A stretch of DNA of 64,000 nucleotides from Pycnopodia helianthoides (taxonomy: Eukaryota; Echinodermata; Asteroidea; Forcipulatida; Asteriidae): the NCBI GenBank assembly GCA_032158295.1, contig CM063243.1, positions 13,732,931 to 13,796,930 on the forward strand, written 5' to 3'. Positions 11,601 to 23,320 of the stretch are shown here, piece after piece. Both the position numbers and the translations under genes were made by a program. Numbering within the stretch: position 1 is the stretch's first letter; each line of letters begins with the position of its first letter. The notes below the pieces were generated by a model. That model was given only the letters and a program-made list of their open reading frames with translations, was not told the origin of the DNA and did no database searches.

Positions 11601-14600
11601 TCAACACAAGAGTCTCCAGCAGTGTCCGACTTCGTGGCTGAATTGATAGTCACATAACTCATCAGCATAAAAGCATAGGATGCCCATAGGAACACCCTTA
11701 GCAACAGCCGCAGCCGTAGCTGCAGCCGCCAATTCGGACACAGCCTCACTGTGATCACCCTTTAATTTTTAGTCAATTAGTAGACTACTGCATCCTCATT
11801 CTTTTATGCTTTTATGCTTGTTCGTGTGAAATCAATTCAGCCACCAAGTTGGACACTTCTGAGACTCTTGTGTTGAGGCACACCATGGCTCCTTCTAAAC
11901 TAGTTACATTGTATGTAGATTCAGATTCTATTTTACTCTACTTTTTTTATAGTGCCATTTATAGGTGGATAGCAATAGTGTCACGAATTTCCCACTATCC
12001 TCTCTGAATTGTTTTAAGTCGCCATCTTTGAGGTACACCGACTGCGTTGTATTTGAAAACTAAATGTTAAAATCATTCAAGATGGCGAACGTTAGCCACT
12101 CAGAGGGGATTGTGGGATACGTGACATCATGTGCAATCCACCTATGAGGCGGACATACTGTGGAGTTGTATACCGTGTACATAACGAAAAAAAAGTTGTA
12201 ACCCTAGAGACATTCAAGGTATTTGTATTATTCCTATAAATATTGACATTGAGCTCAAGGGGGCAGGAAATATCGATTGGCTTTTTCAATGCATAAATGT
12301 GGTTTAGTTTAGTTTGGATTATAAATTGAAATACATACGTTTGGATCATCCAGTAAGAAACAAAAAATGACAGTTTATATGATGGTTGTTAGTATTCAAG
12401 ATAAATATCTAGGGGGATTCTGGAAGATTATCTTATCTTCGCACGTTTCGAACATCATGTTAGTGTTGGTGGAAATTAAGTGTTTGTGGATGTTATTTAA
12501 GGAGTTTTGTTTCAAAAAGCAATAGTGAAAGTTCTTTTTTCATGTAGTGCTTTTTAATTAGGAATATAAAATATTTGGGTCTCCTTTTTTAAACAGCTCA
12601 TAAAATATAAAAAATTGAACCAAATAAAATTTACAACAGGAAAATACTGTGCGTTGAAAATTTATGTTCACGATTTTGTGAAGACCAATTAGTACCAATT
12701 AGTAATATGCTGATATTGTACATGTAGGTCAAGTAATGAATTTTACTTGATCGCAGTCAACTGCAAACGGTCAAACAACTTTTTCAATTGTAAAAAAGGT
12801 CTGGAGTATATTCACAAACTTATGAGTTTCACCAAATGCAAAGTTTTGTAATCCCTTTTGGTCTCACAAAATAATGAAGGAATTACATTACTGGGAATTT
12901 TGTATACAGTTTCATGGAAAATTACGAGCATGTCACAAATTTGAAAGAAAGTCTTTTTTTTTTAAAAACACTCACACAAAAACAACTTATCATTGAATCC
13001 ATAAATTCAAATCTTAGCTGTCGTCCCGGATCCTTACATGTATTTAACTGAAATCTATTCTGATATTAGACTTGAAAATCTTAGTCACTTATGATCATAA
13101 TCATCAGGCATTTGTAGAGCGCCATCATTCTAGTTGCCTATTCCAAGGCACTTACATGTAGCAAAGTGAAGTATTTTTCCTGCAAGGTATTGTGGAGCAA
13201 TGTTTTTGAGACCTATTCCTATAGCACCATGTAATGGTTTACAAGGTGCTGTGGCGCAATATGCAACCAATCAAACCAGGAACACCGGGGCCAACCCATT
13301 CTCTTTTCGATAAGTGCACTGGATTCTTTTATGTGCATTACACAATACACGGGACCAATGGCTTTACGTCCCATCCGAAAATACGCAGCAATAATGGTTA
13401 AGTGTCTTGCTTAAGGAAACAAGTGTCACGACCGGGACTCGAACCCACACTCTGCTGAACAGAAACACCAGAGCTTGAGTCCGGTGCTCTTATCCGTTTG
13501 GCCACGACACGCCACTTATACTAGTACATGTACATTTCGGTAGTGTGGTACTGGACCTCACTTATCCATGAGCAGATTGCAGTAAATGCAAGTTCCCAGA
13601 AAGCCCTACTTCTTTCAAACGGCACACATAATGTACTTACAAACGAAACAAACATCAAACGTAAATCAACTTTGTTAAACGAAAAATAACAACACTTTAA
13701 GCTTGTAGGTAGCCGAGTTGAGCTGAGAATAAGGATGTGATCTGGCTTCACTATTAATACCCCCCCCCCTTCCATGGAACAGCTCACCCTTTTGACTCCT
13801 GGGATGAAGTTGTTTGTTTTTCTTTCCTGGATTGCAAACTGACAGCTATGGCCTGACATGCATTATGGGAGAATTTGGGTTTTTCAAATTTAGGGGGTGT
13901 TTGTAATTTTGATTGTATAGTACAAACTAGTAATGCACACTATTCAACGTGACAAAAATAAATTGAGTTTTGAATAGCGCATACAAATGTCTCTTCAGGG
14001 TGTATTGATATTACGTGTTATTAAGCTTCTCAAAGTTGTTGAAATGTCAAATGAATTGCCTTGGTTCTTTTCTCAAAAGCCCCTAAACGACATCAGTTAT
14101 CCAACAGTCAATTTATTGTCCTGAAAAGTTACCAAAATATCAGTCAATTTCTTCCGGCAGGATTTCGCCAGATAAATATAGCCAGACTGTGATATACAGT
14201 GTGGGATGCGTTATAAAGAATGGATTATTTGATATTTAAAAGAAAAAAAGATTAAATGAGAATTTCAGGCATGGCCTTTTTAAATAATACTCTCAGATTT
14301 TTAAACTGTTGAAATGAGCTGTGGTGCCTCGATGACCAACAGAGTTATGGGATAGGTGAGGTGTGGTGAAATCAAGTGTTTGGCTAACTTTTCAATTTAA
14401 CTATCACTTGAAAGTTCAATTCATTGATTTGAAACCTTTCTTGTGCAAGACGACTTTCAAGAATATGTTCTTTGTAGACAAGGTTTAAATTCCTACCTCA
14501 CCGTTCCAAATTCAAGTGTTGTCTCCGGGTTTTCAGGGTTTTTTTTCCCTAAGAAAAACACAGAAACTCTTCAAAGATGCCAGTTATAATGTCAATGACC

Positions 14601-17600
14601 ACAAACTGGATTGTGAATTCTCGTTATTTGGGCACATTAAAAAGCTGGACAAACATTTACCTCACCAATGAATATTTATTGCGTTTTATTTTTGGTTTGG
14701 TTTAATTTCTTTACTCAGTGGCCAAGAGGAAATCTCTATTTGACGATAAATCAATCGAAATCCAGGAATTGACGTATATAATTAAACAAGATATCAACAG
14801 CCTTAACAAACAGATTGGTCAGCTACAACAGGTGAGTCGTTGTTTTATCTATTGACCCCAAAAGTACGTGGCACCATTAAGGGTAGAGAGTAGTTTTTGT
14901 AACACGTACATGTACCATTCCATGCCTGTACTGTTGTGGGTGATGAAAAACAGAATACTTCTTGTTGGAACTTTGTTTTTTCTTTCTTTTTAGTACATAT
15001 GTAAGAAAATTATTCACTACGTGTTAATATAAGTTGTTGTTCGTGAGCCAGGAACAGTGTTCAAGTGTGTTGGTGGGCTACTACTGTACATGTACATGAA
15101 TAGAGTACAATGCCGTCGGTTCAGGACTGTAAGGTCATAAGTGCAGTTTGTGTGGATTTCATAAAATGGGGTTTGCATATATATTTTGTAGCTCCTGGTT
15201 AATGGAATTTATTGATCAAGAGTGGTCTCCACTCTCCAAAGTAATTATAGGCAAAAAGAAACATTCTGTTTCTAAGAAAAATGTTTACTTGTAGATTTTG
15301 CTGTATTTTTTTCAAACTTGTATGCATTTTTCACTTAACAACCTTTTGATCATTAATGATATAAAATTGCAACTAACGACCTTGTAGCACTGAGCCGACA
15401 ATGCATTCATCGTGTACAAGTGTACATGGAGTATTCATTTAGATGTGACATTTAAGTTTCTCTTTAGTGAACTTCAGACCCCCCTGGGCTTCATGTACTT
15501 TTAAAGAATTAATACCGATAATCGAAGTGAACTTTCAGTTTGGTAATTGAAACAATTTGTTAAAAAAAATCAATCACAAATATCAAATGCTTTTACACCC
15601 TTTAAATGCTGTATGCCATGCACAATTATGGTAACCTGAAACGTGATGTAAAAGTCAAACTTGCATGAAAGTAACGTCAGGCAAGGGGGCTATATTTGGC
15701 TTCATCGAACAACATTAAACCTACACACTATTATTTACGTATTCTGTGCGCACTTGAACTTAACATTTTTTTAAGCTTTCAAAATGAGGCTTTGAAATTT
15801 TGTTTTCTTTAAGTACAGGCAACTGTCAACAACCCCTTTACCCAGGTGCAACGGGTTCATGAAAAGTGGACAAATGCTGTTCCAAATGCCCCTGGAAGGT
15901 ATAAGATGACCTGGCTGACTGAAAGTCATAGAAAGGTCAAGGAATATGAGACATGTTCGCTGCTGATTCCCTCAATTGTGTCAGTCTGTTTGCTCATTCA
16001 TGCCTCTGTAATGCCACCTGACTATGAATAAAGATATCAGTACTACAGTGAGTTGTATGTAAATAAAGTGGGTGGATCTGAAGTGAGTCTGTAGGGCATG
16101 CTGGCTTTAACCCAGAAGTACACGTGTACATGTTACATGACAAATATAGGAATTTTTGTCATTGTAACAGGCGTGGAATTTCATCTTTGAGAGGGCAAGG
16201 CCTTTCCATTTTGCAAAGGGCACTTTCCATTGGAAAAGTTTCAAGTCGATGAGAAACTTGTGAAGGGGCCAGGACGTACATTGTACGCGGCCTTTGTGTA
16301 CTTCCAAGCCTAACGTAATCAAAACAATTGTAACAAGGACATGTCTAAGATCCCTGTTACAATTTCTTTTATTAAGTTTCGAAAATTCATGGTTTTTTCA
16401 GTTCCTGTAAACTGGGTTTATAAACACTGGTTAGACATTGTACACGTAATGTGGCCAGTGATCGTGAGCTACAAGGCTGCCCTTGGTCGTTTATTTATTT
16501 TTTTAATTTCTTGGTTTTCCTCATGACTGTTTTCTTTATAGTCAATATTTTAAAAATTTTAATTTTTTGTCCACAAAACTTGGTATCATCAAGTTATGTG
16601 TAAGTAATTGTGGCAGATGTAAATGGACTGCGTATACACACCAACATCTACGCTGGGTTGAGAAGGGGGAACAAACAGTATGCAGGCCTGATACTTCATC
16701 TTTTCATTGCCTCGGTGCCCCTTGAAACGTTCCAATACTAACTTTGATTCCCTCACGGAAGCCAAGGGAAAGTTGTATGCCTTAGCCCCTTACAAGAATA
16801 AAGTAGCATGCTTGAGTACGAAAGACACGCTTGTGAGATAACTTTAACAACAACAGTATCTTTGTTCTACTTTGTCTTGGTTCATTGAGGAACTTGTGAG
16901 CGGATCAGGCCCGATGCTTCAAGGCAATTTTTTTTTCCTAAAGGGCACCTAATGACTGATTTATAATACAAATTTGTAGTGGAACATTTCAAGGGGGAAC
17001 CAAGGTAGTGGCCAGGGGCATGCGATTGCCTCCGTGAAATATCCGGACTGGATGAACTGGGATATATTCGGATGAAATATTGTCAGTGAAACACTGAGTA
17101 GTCGATTCAAGAGCACTGTATTGTACCACACCGAACATGAAGCTGTCCAGTAAATATGTACGATGTTTTTGAACATGTGTAGAAGGTGTGCACTTCTTGC
17201 AAGAGATTGTACCTGCTTTCGTCTGGTGCTAGATATCCTCCACTTAACACTGAACCAAACCAATCTGTGCAAACAGGTACTATTCACACCTGTGCCAAGT
17301 TGTTATTAGTAAACCCCCCCAATTTCCTGTTTGGATACTTTTCCAAGCCTGTTTTGGGTCGGAGAGTTTTTTCTGTCAGGTTGGGTGGGGGGAGGGTTCA
17401 GTTGTTGTTTTAAAAAAAAAAAACCTCTCTGAAACGTTTTGAATAGTTAGATCTAGATCGGATGATTCCTGAGGGTGTGTGATGTTCACAAAGCCAAAAA
17501 GTACAAGCACCGAGACAGGGAGCGATTCCTTTCTCCGGGCCGTATTTACACACCCCCGGAAGATGTCTTTCGATTTTGCATACGATACCGTATTACCATC

Positions 17601-18654
17601 AATAAAACTGCCCTTACAATGTGCAGGATCTTACGTGGCGTGTTTCCCCCAATGATTTATGAAAACACATCAAAACGATTTGAGACTATTATGCCTCTGA
17701 TTGGCACTGTATAGCATTACAATGGACTTCCTGTCATTGTACTGAGCACATGAATACCAGAGTCATAAAAAACTCTCAATACGATACCTGCAGGTGAAGA
17801 GCTACAATTACTTACTAAGATTACACGTATTCTGGGCAACTGAAAGGCGTGATATCTCCTAATCAGAAAATTGATTGTTCATTTTCATCCAATTTGCAAG
17901 CTTGTAGGATTCTTAGAAACATTTGTGTCACTTTGTGGGTTGGGGAGACATGTCGAGCACTGGTGAAGTGGGGGCGTGAGGAGGGTGGGAGAGTGTTGAT
18001 TTTGTTATTGTCTATTCAACTGATGTTTCTTCACTGAAACTTTCAAGTGCTGTTCAGATGTGCATCAATTAATTTGGCACTGGAGTTCACATTACAGCTT
18101 GGGATACTATTTCATCATGCAATACTCTTCTCTCTCTATCTCCCTATCAAAGGTTGTCCGGCAGAGAAATTCCCAGAATGGACGCCATATGCAAACACAT
18201 TCCAATACGGTGGTATTGGCCCTGCAATCCAAACTGGCCAACATGTCCAATGATTTCAAGACCGTACTGGAAGTCCGAACACAGGTGAACAACAACAACA
18301 ACCACTGTCTAGAACATGATCTTTGATATGTTACATGCATGCATTCAGTCACAATGACTAATGATTCTTGTAATAGTGGCAACCATGGGGGCCAGTCAGT
18401 TGCTCTTTCGAGAAGATTAAGAGACGAATGAGTGGGATGCACCATTAGAAGAGTACTGATTTTAAGACCTGGACAGCATTTTTTTTCTTAGTTCCATTTT
18501 TCCTATATCACAGTTATATGTATTACCTGCAACGTTCTTTTTTCTGTTATTTCCTAAAAGAGGTAACACCTTTGATTTTCTTTCCCCCAGTGTTAAAGTG
18601 AATCGCCTTTTGGTGTTCTGTTTTCAGAGAATTTGAATCAACTACTGAACACAT

Positions 18655-18685
<31 letters not shown>

Positions 18686-21381
18686 CTCTCCATGACGGCC
18701 CAACTGACAAAGGCTACTCACAGCGTCACACTAAAGATTATTCATGCCCTTTTTTAGCATCCAAATCAGTAAAGAGATACCCAAAATACAAATTAAAAGA
18801 AGATTTTTGCAGCTGTGAAGGAACCGGCTGAAAAGAATTTGGCAGCAACAGTGTCTCGGTATGGATCCTAGCTGACATTAACCATTTATTTCTGAGGGCA
18901 ACCTTCAGGCATCCAAATATATCCATTTTGTTACAAAGACAAGCCCCCCCCCCCCCATATTTCAAAGTCACCCTGTTTGGTGTTTTCTAAAAGTGATCAA
19001 TCAGCGTAATCGCTCTCTCTCTCTCATTTCCCTCGGTTCCAATTGCCGGCATTCTAAACTCCATTGTGTTCCGTTAATAGAACTTGAAAGATCAGAAGGA
19101 CAGGCGAGAGCAGTTTTCACAAGGTCCGATCGCCTCCAGTCTGCCGCCGTCTGCCATGAGTGCCTCGGGTAAGTGAATGATCACTCTGAAGAGATAGATA
19201 TGTCTTCAAGTTAGAAGTTCACCCTGAGCCAGAGGTGACAAAGAATTCACCCCCCCCCCCTTTGAGTCTTGCCCAGTCTGGGGGTTTCCACAAGGTGCTT
19301 TGCAGAGAAACTCTAATGGATACTGGCAAATAGTTAAGACTTTCACATTACGATTGTTTGGATTACTACCCATCATTTCTTTTTCTTCTTCAATAAATAC
19401 TATGATTGACACCGGCCATTGGCTTTTAAAGGTATTATACAGGATTGGTAGAGCTGACAAAATAATCACAGACAGTGTTCATGTTTTGTGTAATCAACCA
19501 CATACATGAAATAACAAAGCTGTGAAAATTTGAGCTCAATTGGTCATCGAGGTCACGAGAAAATAGTGAAAAGGGACCTTATGTGTTTTCTGTTTTTCAA
19601 ACATCGAGTTTATTATCGCGCGTGATAAGAACTATTGTTTTACTCATTTCTTAGAAACGATAGCATTTTAGGCAGAAATATTTTAAGGAACCCTTTCTAC
19701 CATTACTTACTTTAAATCATGTAAGTTATGTGTGAATCTGTGAACGTTTGTGTTTTCGATCTTACCAATAGTGTACAGGGCCTTTAAGAGAAAAAGTTCA
19801 AAAATTCAATTTTATGAAAGACTTTCGTTATTGAATGTCCGTCTTGGATGTTGCTGTCTATTCTTCATGAAACTCTGTCAGTAGTGTTAATTGACAAGGT
19901 TGGGGAGTGTATTTTTTGTATGCAGAAAATGTGATGCATGGTGTTTTTTTTTTAATAAAGTGTAAATGCACTCAAACGTTTCATGTATGTGTGGAAGTTT
20001 ACTTTTCTGTAAAGCCACGGCTGAAAATTGAGTAACCATGCATTATCATGTTCATATGTTAATGTGTTAGCCAGAGGGGTCACCTGTGGTGTTCTTTGGA
20101 CACCCTGCTCTTCAATTTGGACACCCTGTTTTCAATTTGGACACCCTGTTTTCAATTTGGACACCCTGTTTTCAATTTGGACACCCTGTTTTCAATTTGG
20201 ACACCCTGTTTTCAATTTGGACACCCTGTTTTTATCTGCCATTTATATTTTAATGTATTGTAAGTGAACAGTTTGGACACCTATTTTTTTTAATTTCCAG
20301 CAAATTTGGACACCCTTTTACCAAACCCTGGCTAAAACATTGTGTTCATGTACACAACAAAAAGATCACGGGCCTGCCGCAAGTTTCGATGCACACTTGA
20401 TGCTGCTTCATTTAGTCAGATGGTGTGACCTATAGGGACATTTGGGACCATCTGTCATTTGGAGTGATCTTTTAGTTTTTTTTCCCTGGAACAAAGTTAC
20501 ACGAACCCACTAAGAAGAATGTCCCGTTGTATTTTGTGTCTGTAGGGGGTTCTGTTCTCCTTCAGGAGGAGCAGAAGAATGACTTTGCCATCGACATGAG
20601 CGCGATGGACGGCCCAAGACAGCGCAGCCAGCAGATGGCCATGGTAGAAGAACAAGACAACTATGTGAAGAACAGAGAGGAGACGATGCATAGCATCGAG
20701 AGCACAATAGTGGAGCTCAGTAGTATATTCCAGCAGCTGGCTCATATGGTGAAAGAACAAGAGGAGCAAGTCCAAAGGTGTGCTGTGTGTGTTTAGTCTG
20801 TTTGGGGTTTTGGGGTTGTTGTTTGTTTGTTTTTTTGCCCTGAAAAAAAATGTAGGACCTTTACAGCATCCACAGGTGTGCTGAGTTGTGTTTGTATGCG
20901 GATGTCATATCAACTCAACTGTAGATGAATAAATACATGAGCACTCCATGCATATGGATACAGTGTATCAGACAGCCATTGTCTGAATGTTGTGAGAGGA
21001 AAGGGCTTTGCAACCAGGATTTCTATTAATCCGCAGGAGGAAACCACTGATCTCACAGAGGTACATTGTAGGTGTAATATTCCATTTATAATCACAAGGG
21101 CTTCCCCTCGAGGATTCACAACAAATATTTGCTTTTACAGCCCAATTTCCATTCATTTGTCGCCACACACAAAAATAGAGGTAATGATTCATGCGAAATC
21201 AAAGGATATCTACATACAAAGGTTATTTTTAAAAATGCATACAAAGTTGTTGTTGAGGGTGTGATCATAGAGTTAGTCATTAGTCTCAACAAAAAATGAG
21301 TTAGGATGAACAAAATGTGAAAGCATTTTCAATTCATTTTGTGTTAGCTGTATGGTACAAAGCGCCGACTATTAGAAATAA

Positions 21382-21428
<47 letters not shown>

Positions 21429-23320
21429 ATATGAAATAAATAATGAAATAAATAATGAAATAAATATGAAATAAATAATGAAAATGAAATAATAATGAAA
21501 TAAATAATGAAATAAATAATGAAATAAATAATGAAATAAATAATGAAATAATGAAATAAATAATGAAATAAATAATGAAAAAATAATGAAATAATGAAAT
21601 AATGAAATAATGAAATAATGAAATAATGAAATAAAAACAATTGCAATTTTTATGTATGTCATATAAATGCAAAAGAACTTCTTCTTTTTTTAAACGTTGT
21701 CTAGACAAGTGTCTAGACAAGAAAGTTAAATGTTTTAAAAATGTCTTTATTATCCAAACCAAAAGTCTGATATTTTGTGACTGATGTTTTTTCCGAGTAA
21801 CAACTCGGTTTACATGTAGATGGAATAAACAAACAAGTCTGGTTTCAAATGCCATATACTTTACATGATGTTATTGCTTTGAGACAACAAAATAAATCAC
21901 TTTGATTAACAAAGAGGGGGATTGACTGGAACAAATCACCAGAATGACTGTCCGCCTTTAAGATTGCAATGCCTTTTAAGGCTTAATAGCCGAGAGAAAG
22001 AGTTTAAGTACGGTAGCCTTATCTTCGACCGTTTTGGACAAAACAACATGTTGTAGTCATTGCCTTGGGTTTCTCCCGAGCCCCCTTTGACTCTTGCCAT
22101 GATTGATTTGTAATACAGACGTAGCTAACTGTTTTATCATGGCCAGGAGACATAGGCTGAAGACCAGAACCTTTCAGCACTTAGTTAAGACAACTTGACG
22201 TCCAGAACCTTTAGATGTTAATCAGATTGATACGTTTGGGAGGAGGGGGGAGGAGGAGGGGGAGGTGGAATGCCAGGCTTTACTGTACTCAATCCATCAA
22301 CGCTACATGGAGCAAAACTAGGTTAACCATGATGTCATATCTGGGGTAGCTATGGCCAAACCAATCTCGTGAAAGACATAGGTGTACCAAGCTAGCAGAT
22401 TAGTATAGCTCAGAGGATCATATTTGACATTTTAATGCCAGTCCAATCAACTTGAGAAATATTACTGTATTGAATTCTGATTGACTTTGTTCTTACGAAT
22501 CCGATTGTATTTATTGTGCAAGATAAATGACAATAAATAGTATGTGTAAACATTTGTGATATGATATGAGAGCTGATAAGTTCTCATATCAATTGAAGAT
22601 ACATTTCTAGAAGGAGAGGTTTCAATTATTGGTATAAGAAAATCAATTTGATTTAGACAATGCCCACAATAATAAAAGTAATAGTGGCTTCAGATCCATC
22701 ACGCAGTGACGCTCAATGGCGCTCGAGCATTATTACCCCCGGTCACTTGGCCATTTAACTCATTCCTTAAACCATCTCAGTGCCCTATGGGAGTATACAG
22801 CCCGAGTTAAGGCAACTATGAATAGTGAACTTGCGGGTCCAACCAAGTATAAAGTCTCTTTTGGGGAGAAGTGTTGGTTCTGAGAGTGAGAAGAACCGTT
22901 CAAACGGTACACTCTGCTCGTCTTCAGAGCCCGAGTTGTCAAGTATGTAGAGCACCAAGCTAATTCATTCATAAAAAAAACCATCTCTGCCCTTACAGGT
23001 ACATTACAAATTTACCCCCTGGGTGAGGAGAAGCAATTATAGTCAAATGCCTTGCTCCTAGCCACCAGAACGTGAGTCCTGTGCACTGGCTGCACTACAC
23101 AATGATCGGACGGTTTAAATACAATGTAAATAGTTATGATATGTTCTCGTTACTATTCAGGATCGACAACAACATCGAGGACACGACACTGAATGTAGAG
23201 GCAGCTCATGGGGAGATTCTCAAGTATTTCCAGTCGGTCACCTCCAACAGATGGCTCATGGTCAAGGTGTTCATCGTACTCATCGTCTTCTTTGTTATAT
23301 TCGTTGTCTTCTTGGCCTGA
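8434..23320 (+). CDS. STX5: Syntaxin-5, Golgi/ER Qa-SNARE
   Basis: Eight in-phase coding exons (8434-8631, 9065-9138, 11224-11279, 14719-14831, 18153-18284, 19081-19168, 20546-20777, 23161-23320) give 350 residues, close to the 355 of the human long form. STX5 is the Qa-SNARE for ER-to-Golgi and intra-Golgi fusion, acting with Sly1/SCFD1, GS28, Bet1 and Ykt6. Signatures in order: MTCRDRTQEF at 46-55 (Sly1-binding N-peptide region), the Habc bundle (IGKDITNTFTKLEKLTI, KRKSLFDDK, ELTYIIKQDINSLNKQIGQL, GRHMQTHSNTVVLALQSKLA, MSNDFKTVLEVRTQ), a polar linker, and the SNARE helix about 257-318 with SIFQQLAHMVKEQEEQVQR and zero-layer Gln292. The end is AAHGEILKYFQSVTSNRW followed by a C-terminal anchor (331-349). 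An RRR motif at 4-6 recalls the ER-retrieval signal of the mammalian long isoform. Confidence 0.97.
8663..8730. repeat. 68-bp near-perfect palindrome in STX5 intron
   Basis: The arms (34 nt each, core AAGTTTCCGCATAAAGAGG on the left) meet at GGTATACC with no loop. The only non-Watson-Crick position, 8672/8721, would be a G-U pair in RNA. It starts 31 bases after the exon 1 donor. Confidence 0.85.
9065..9138 (+). CDS. STX5: STX5 exon 2
   Basis: Encodes GNGVTQGRRPASKTHQHTEF and MLIA, the start of Habc helix Ha. Acceptor TTTCAG, donor GTATGT, phase 2. Confidence 0.9.
9551..9611. repeat. Poly-G tract and AGT microsatellite
   Basis: A run of about 14 G is followed by (AGT)n/(TAG)n up to 9611. 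Simple sequence in STX5 intron 2. Confidence 0.8.
9982..10347. mobile_element. TTAA-bounded MITE, family D copy 1
   Basis: Begins TTAAAGGGAAGGTATACG and ends GTATACTTTGCCTTTAA. A second copy is at 46763-47161. Internal GGCGATAT and AAAACTTACTTGGTAAG blocks are shared with family E. Confidence 0.75.
11224..11279 (+). CDS. STX5: STX5 exon 3
   Basis: Encodes KQIGKDITNTFTKLEKLTI, almost identical to the family signature in helix Ha. Only 56 nt, between TTTTTCAG and GTAAGT. Confidence 0.93.
11336..11503. mobile_element. GGGCCCAATTTCATAGAGC MITE, copy 1 (decayed)
   Basis: Contains AAGTAGCTAAGCACA, GCTTACCAGA, TATCCTGCTCA and CTTAAGCAGCTCTATGAAA, shared with 25799, 29521, 35253 and 60428. The left terminus is lost. 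It lies in STX5 intron 3. Confidence 0.65.
11575..11902. mobile_element. MITE with about 65-bp terminal inverted repeats
   Basis: Left arm GGAAGGAGCCATGGTGTGCC and onward is mirrored at the right end across about 65 bp (CAACACAAGAGTCTC, GTGTCC, GGTGGCTGAATTGAT). TA dinucleotides at both edges fit a Tc1/mariner-type target. The core is CAG/CCG-rich. It sits in STX5 intron 3. Confidence 0.85.
11961..12146. mobile_element. MITE with ATAGGTGGAT ends
   Basis: Ends ATAGGTGGATAGCAATAGTG and CATGTGCAATCCACCTAT are inverted over about 35 bp (GTCACG, CCCAC-ATCC). Contains CAAGATGGCG, a YY1-like word. It is the second MITE within 400 bp. Confidence 0.7.
13093..13516 (-). mobile_element. tRNA-derived SINE (tRNA-Leu-like head)
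   Basis: Read on the minus strand, the head has an A box (TGGCCAAACGG, at 13494-13504) and a B box (GGTTCGAGTCC, at 13435-13445) and resembles a leucine tRNA with a long variable arm. A body of about 330 bp follows, ending near GGCGCTCTACAAATGCC. It is not a functional tRNA: the acceptor stem is not paired. A truncated body copy lies at 30218-30372. Confidence 0.7.
14719..14831 (+). CDS. STX5: STX5 exon 4
   Basis: Encodes LAKRKSLFDDKSIEIQ then ELTYIIKQDINSLNKQIGQL and QQ, the diagnostic helix Ha/Hb region. Acceptor TTACTCAG, donor GTGAGT. Confidence 0.95.
14832..18152 (+). other. STX5: STX5 intron 4, mostly unique sequence
   Basis: A 3.3-kb intron with no coding signal. It contains a dispersed repeat fragment near 16683-16970 and a poly-A tract near 17412. 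Nothing else is supportable. Confidence 0.6.
16683..16970. repeat. Dispersed repeat fragment, related to 5388-5530
   Basis: GCCTGATACTTCAT, TGCCTCGGTGCCCCTTGAAA and GATTCCCTCACGG resemble the copy at 5388. A reversed second fragment near 16905 (AGGCCCGATGCTTCAAGG) follows. Boundaries are uncertain. Confidence 0.35.
18153..18284 (+). CDS. STX5: STX5 exon 5
   Basis: Encodes VVRQRNSQNGRHMQTHSNT, VVLALQSKLANMSNDFKTV and LEVRTQ. Phase 0 at both ends; acceptor CTATCAAAG is less pyrimidine-rich than the others. Confidence 0.93.
18656..18686. repeat. Poly-T tract
   Basis: An uninterrupted run of about 30 T in STX5 intron 5. It may be the reverse of a retroposon tail, but no body is recognisable. 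Confidence 0.85.
19081..19168 (+). CDS. STX5: STX5 exon 6
   Basis: Encodes NLKDQKDRREQFSQGP and IASSLPPSAMSAS, the end of Habc and the flexible linker. Donor GTAAGT, phase 1. Confidence 0.9.
19436..19787. mobile_element. TTAA-bounded MITE, family B copy 1
   Basis: Begins TTAAAGGTATTATACAGG and ends GTGTACAGGGCCTTTAA. Internal GCTCAATTGGTCATCGAGG and TATCGCGCGTGATAAG are shared with copies at 44631 and 57068. In STX5 intron 6. Confidence 0.8.
20045..20340. mobile_element. Dispersed repeat with internal 20-bp expansion
   Basis: The flanks (ATGTTAATGTGTTAGCCAGA on the left; ATTTCCAGCAAATTTGGACA and CCAAACCCTGGCTAAAAC on the right) match the reverse complement of 42208-42355. In this copy the TTTGGACACCCTG block is amplified (20096-20231). 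In STX5 intron 6. Confidence 0.7.
20096..20231. repeat. 20-bp tandem array, about 6.5 units
   Basis: Six near-identical units of TTCAATTTGGACACCCTGTT start at 20111 and repeat every 20 bp; a variant half unit precedes them. The near-identity implies recent amplification. Confidence 0.95.
20546..20777 (+). CDS. STX5: STX5 exon 7: SNARE motif
   Basis: Encodes the acidic linker and most of the SNARE helix: EEQDNYVKNREETMHSIEST, IVELSSIFQQLAHMVKEQ, EEQVQ. Contains zero-layer Gln292. Confidence 0.96.
21381..21632. repeat. AAAT / AATGAAAT microsatellite
   Basis: (AAAT)n passes into (AATGAAATAAAT)n and (AATGAAAT)n over 250 bp. Its long FIISLF-type open frames on the minus strand are low-complexity artefacts. 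In STX5 intron 7. Confidence 0.95.
23161..23320 (+). CDS. STX5: STX5 exon 8: end of SNARE and membrane anchor
   Basis: Encodes RIDNNIEDTTLNVEAAHGEI, LKYFQSVTSNRW and a 19-residue hydrophobic anchor ending in VVFLA and a TGA stop. This end is highly conserved in animal STX5. Confidence 0.96.

Noticed and set aside
13434..13516. Functional tRNA-Leu gene
   Set aside because: A and B boxes are good, but the acceptor stem does not pair and a SINE body follows.
20096..20231. CRISPR-like array
   Set aside because: Units are directly adjacent 20-bp copies with no unique spacers; it lies in an intron of an animal gene.
21334..21855. 173-codon minus-strand frame of FIISLFHYF repeats
   Set aside because: Translation of the AAAT/AATGAAAT microsatellite.
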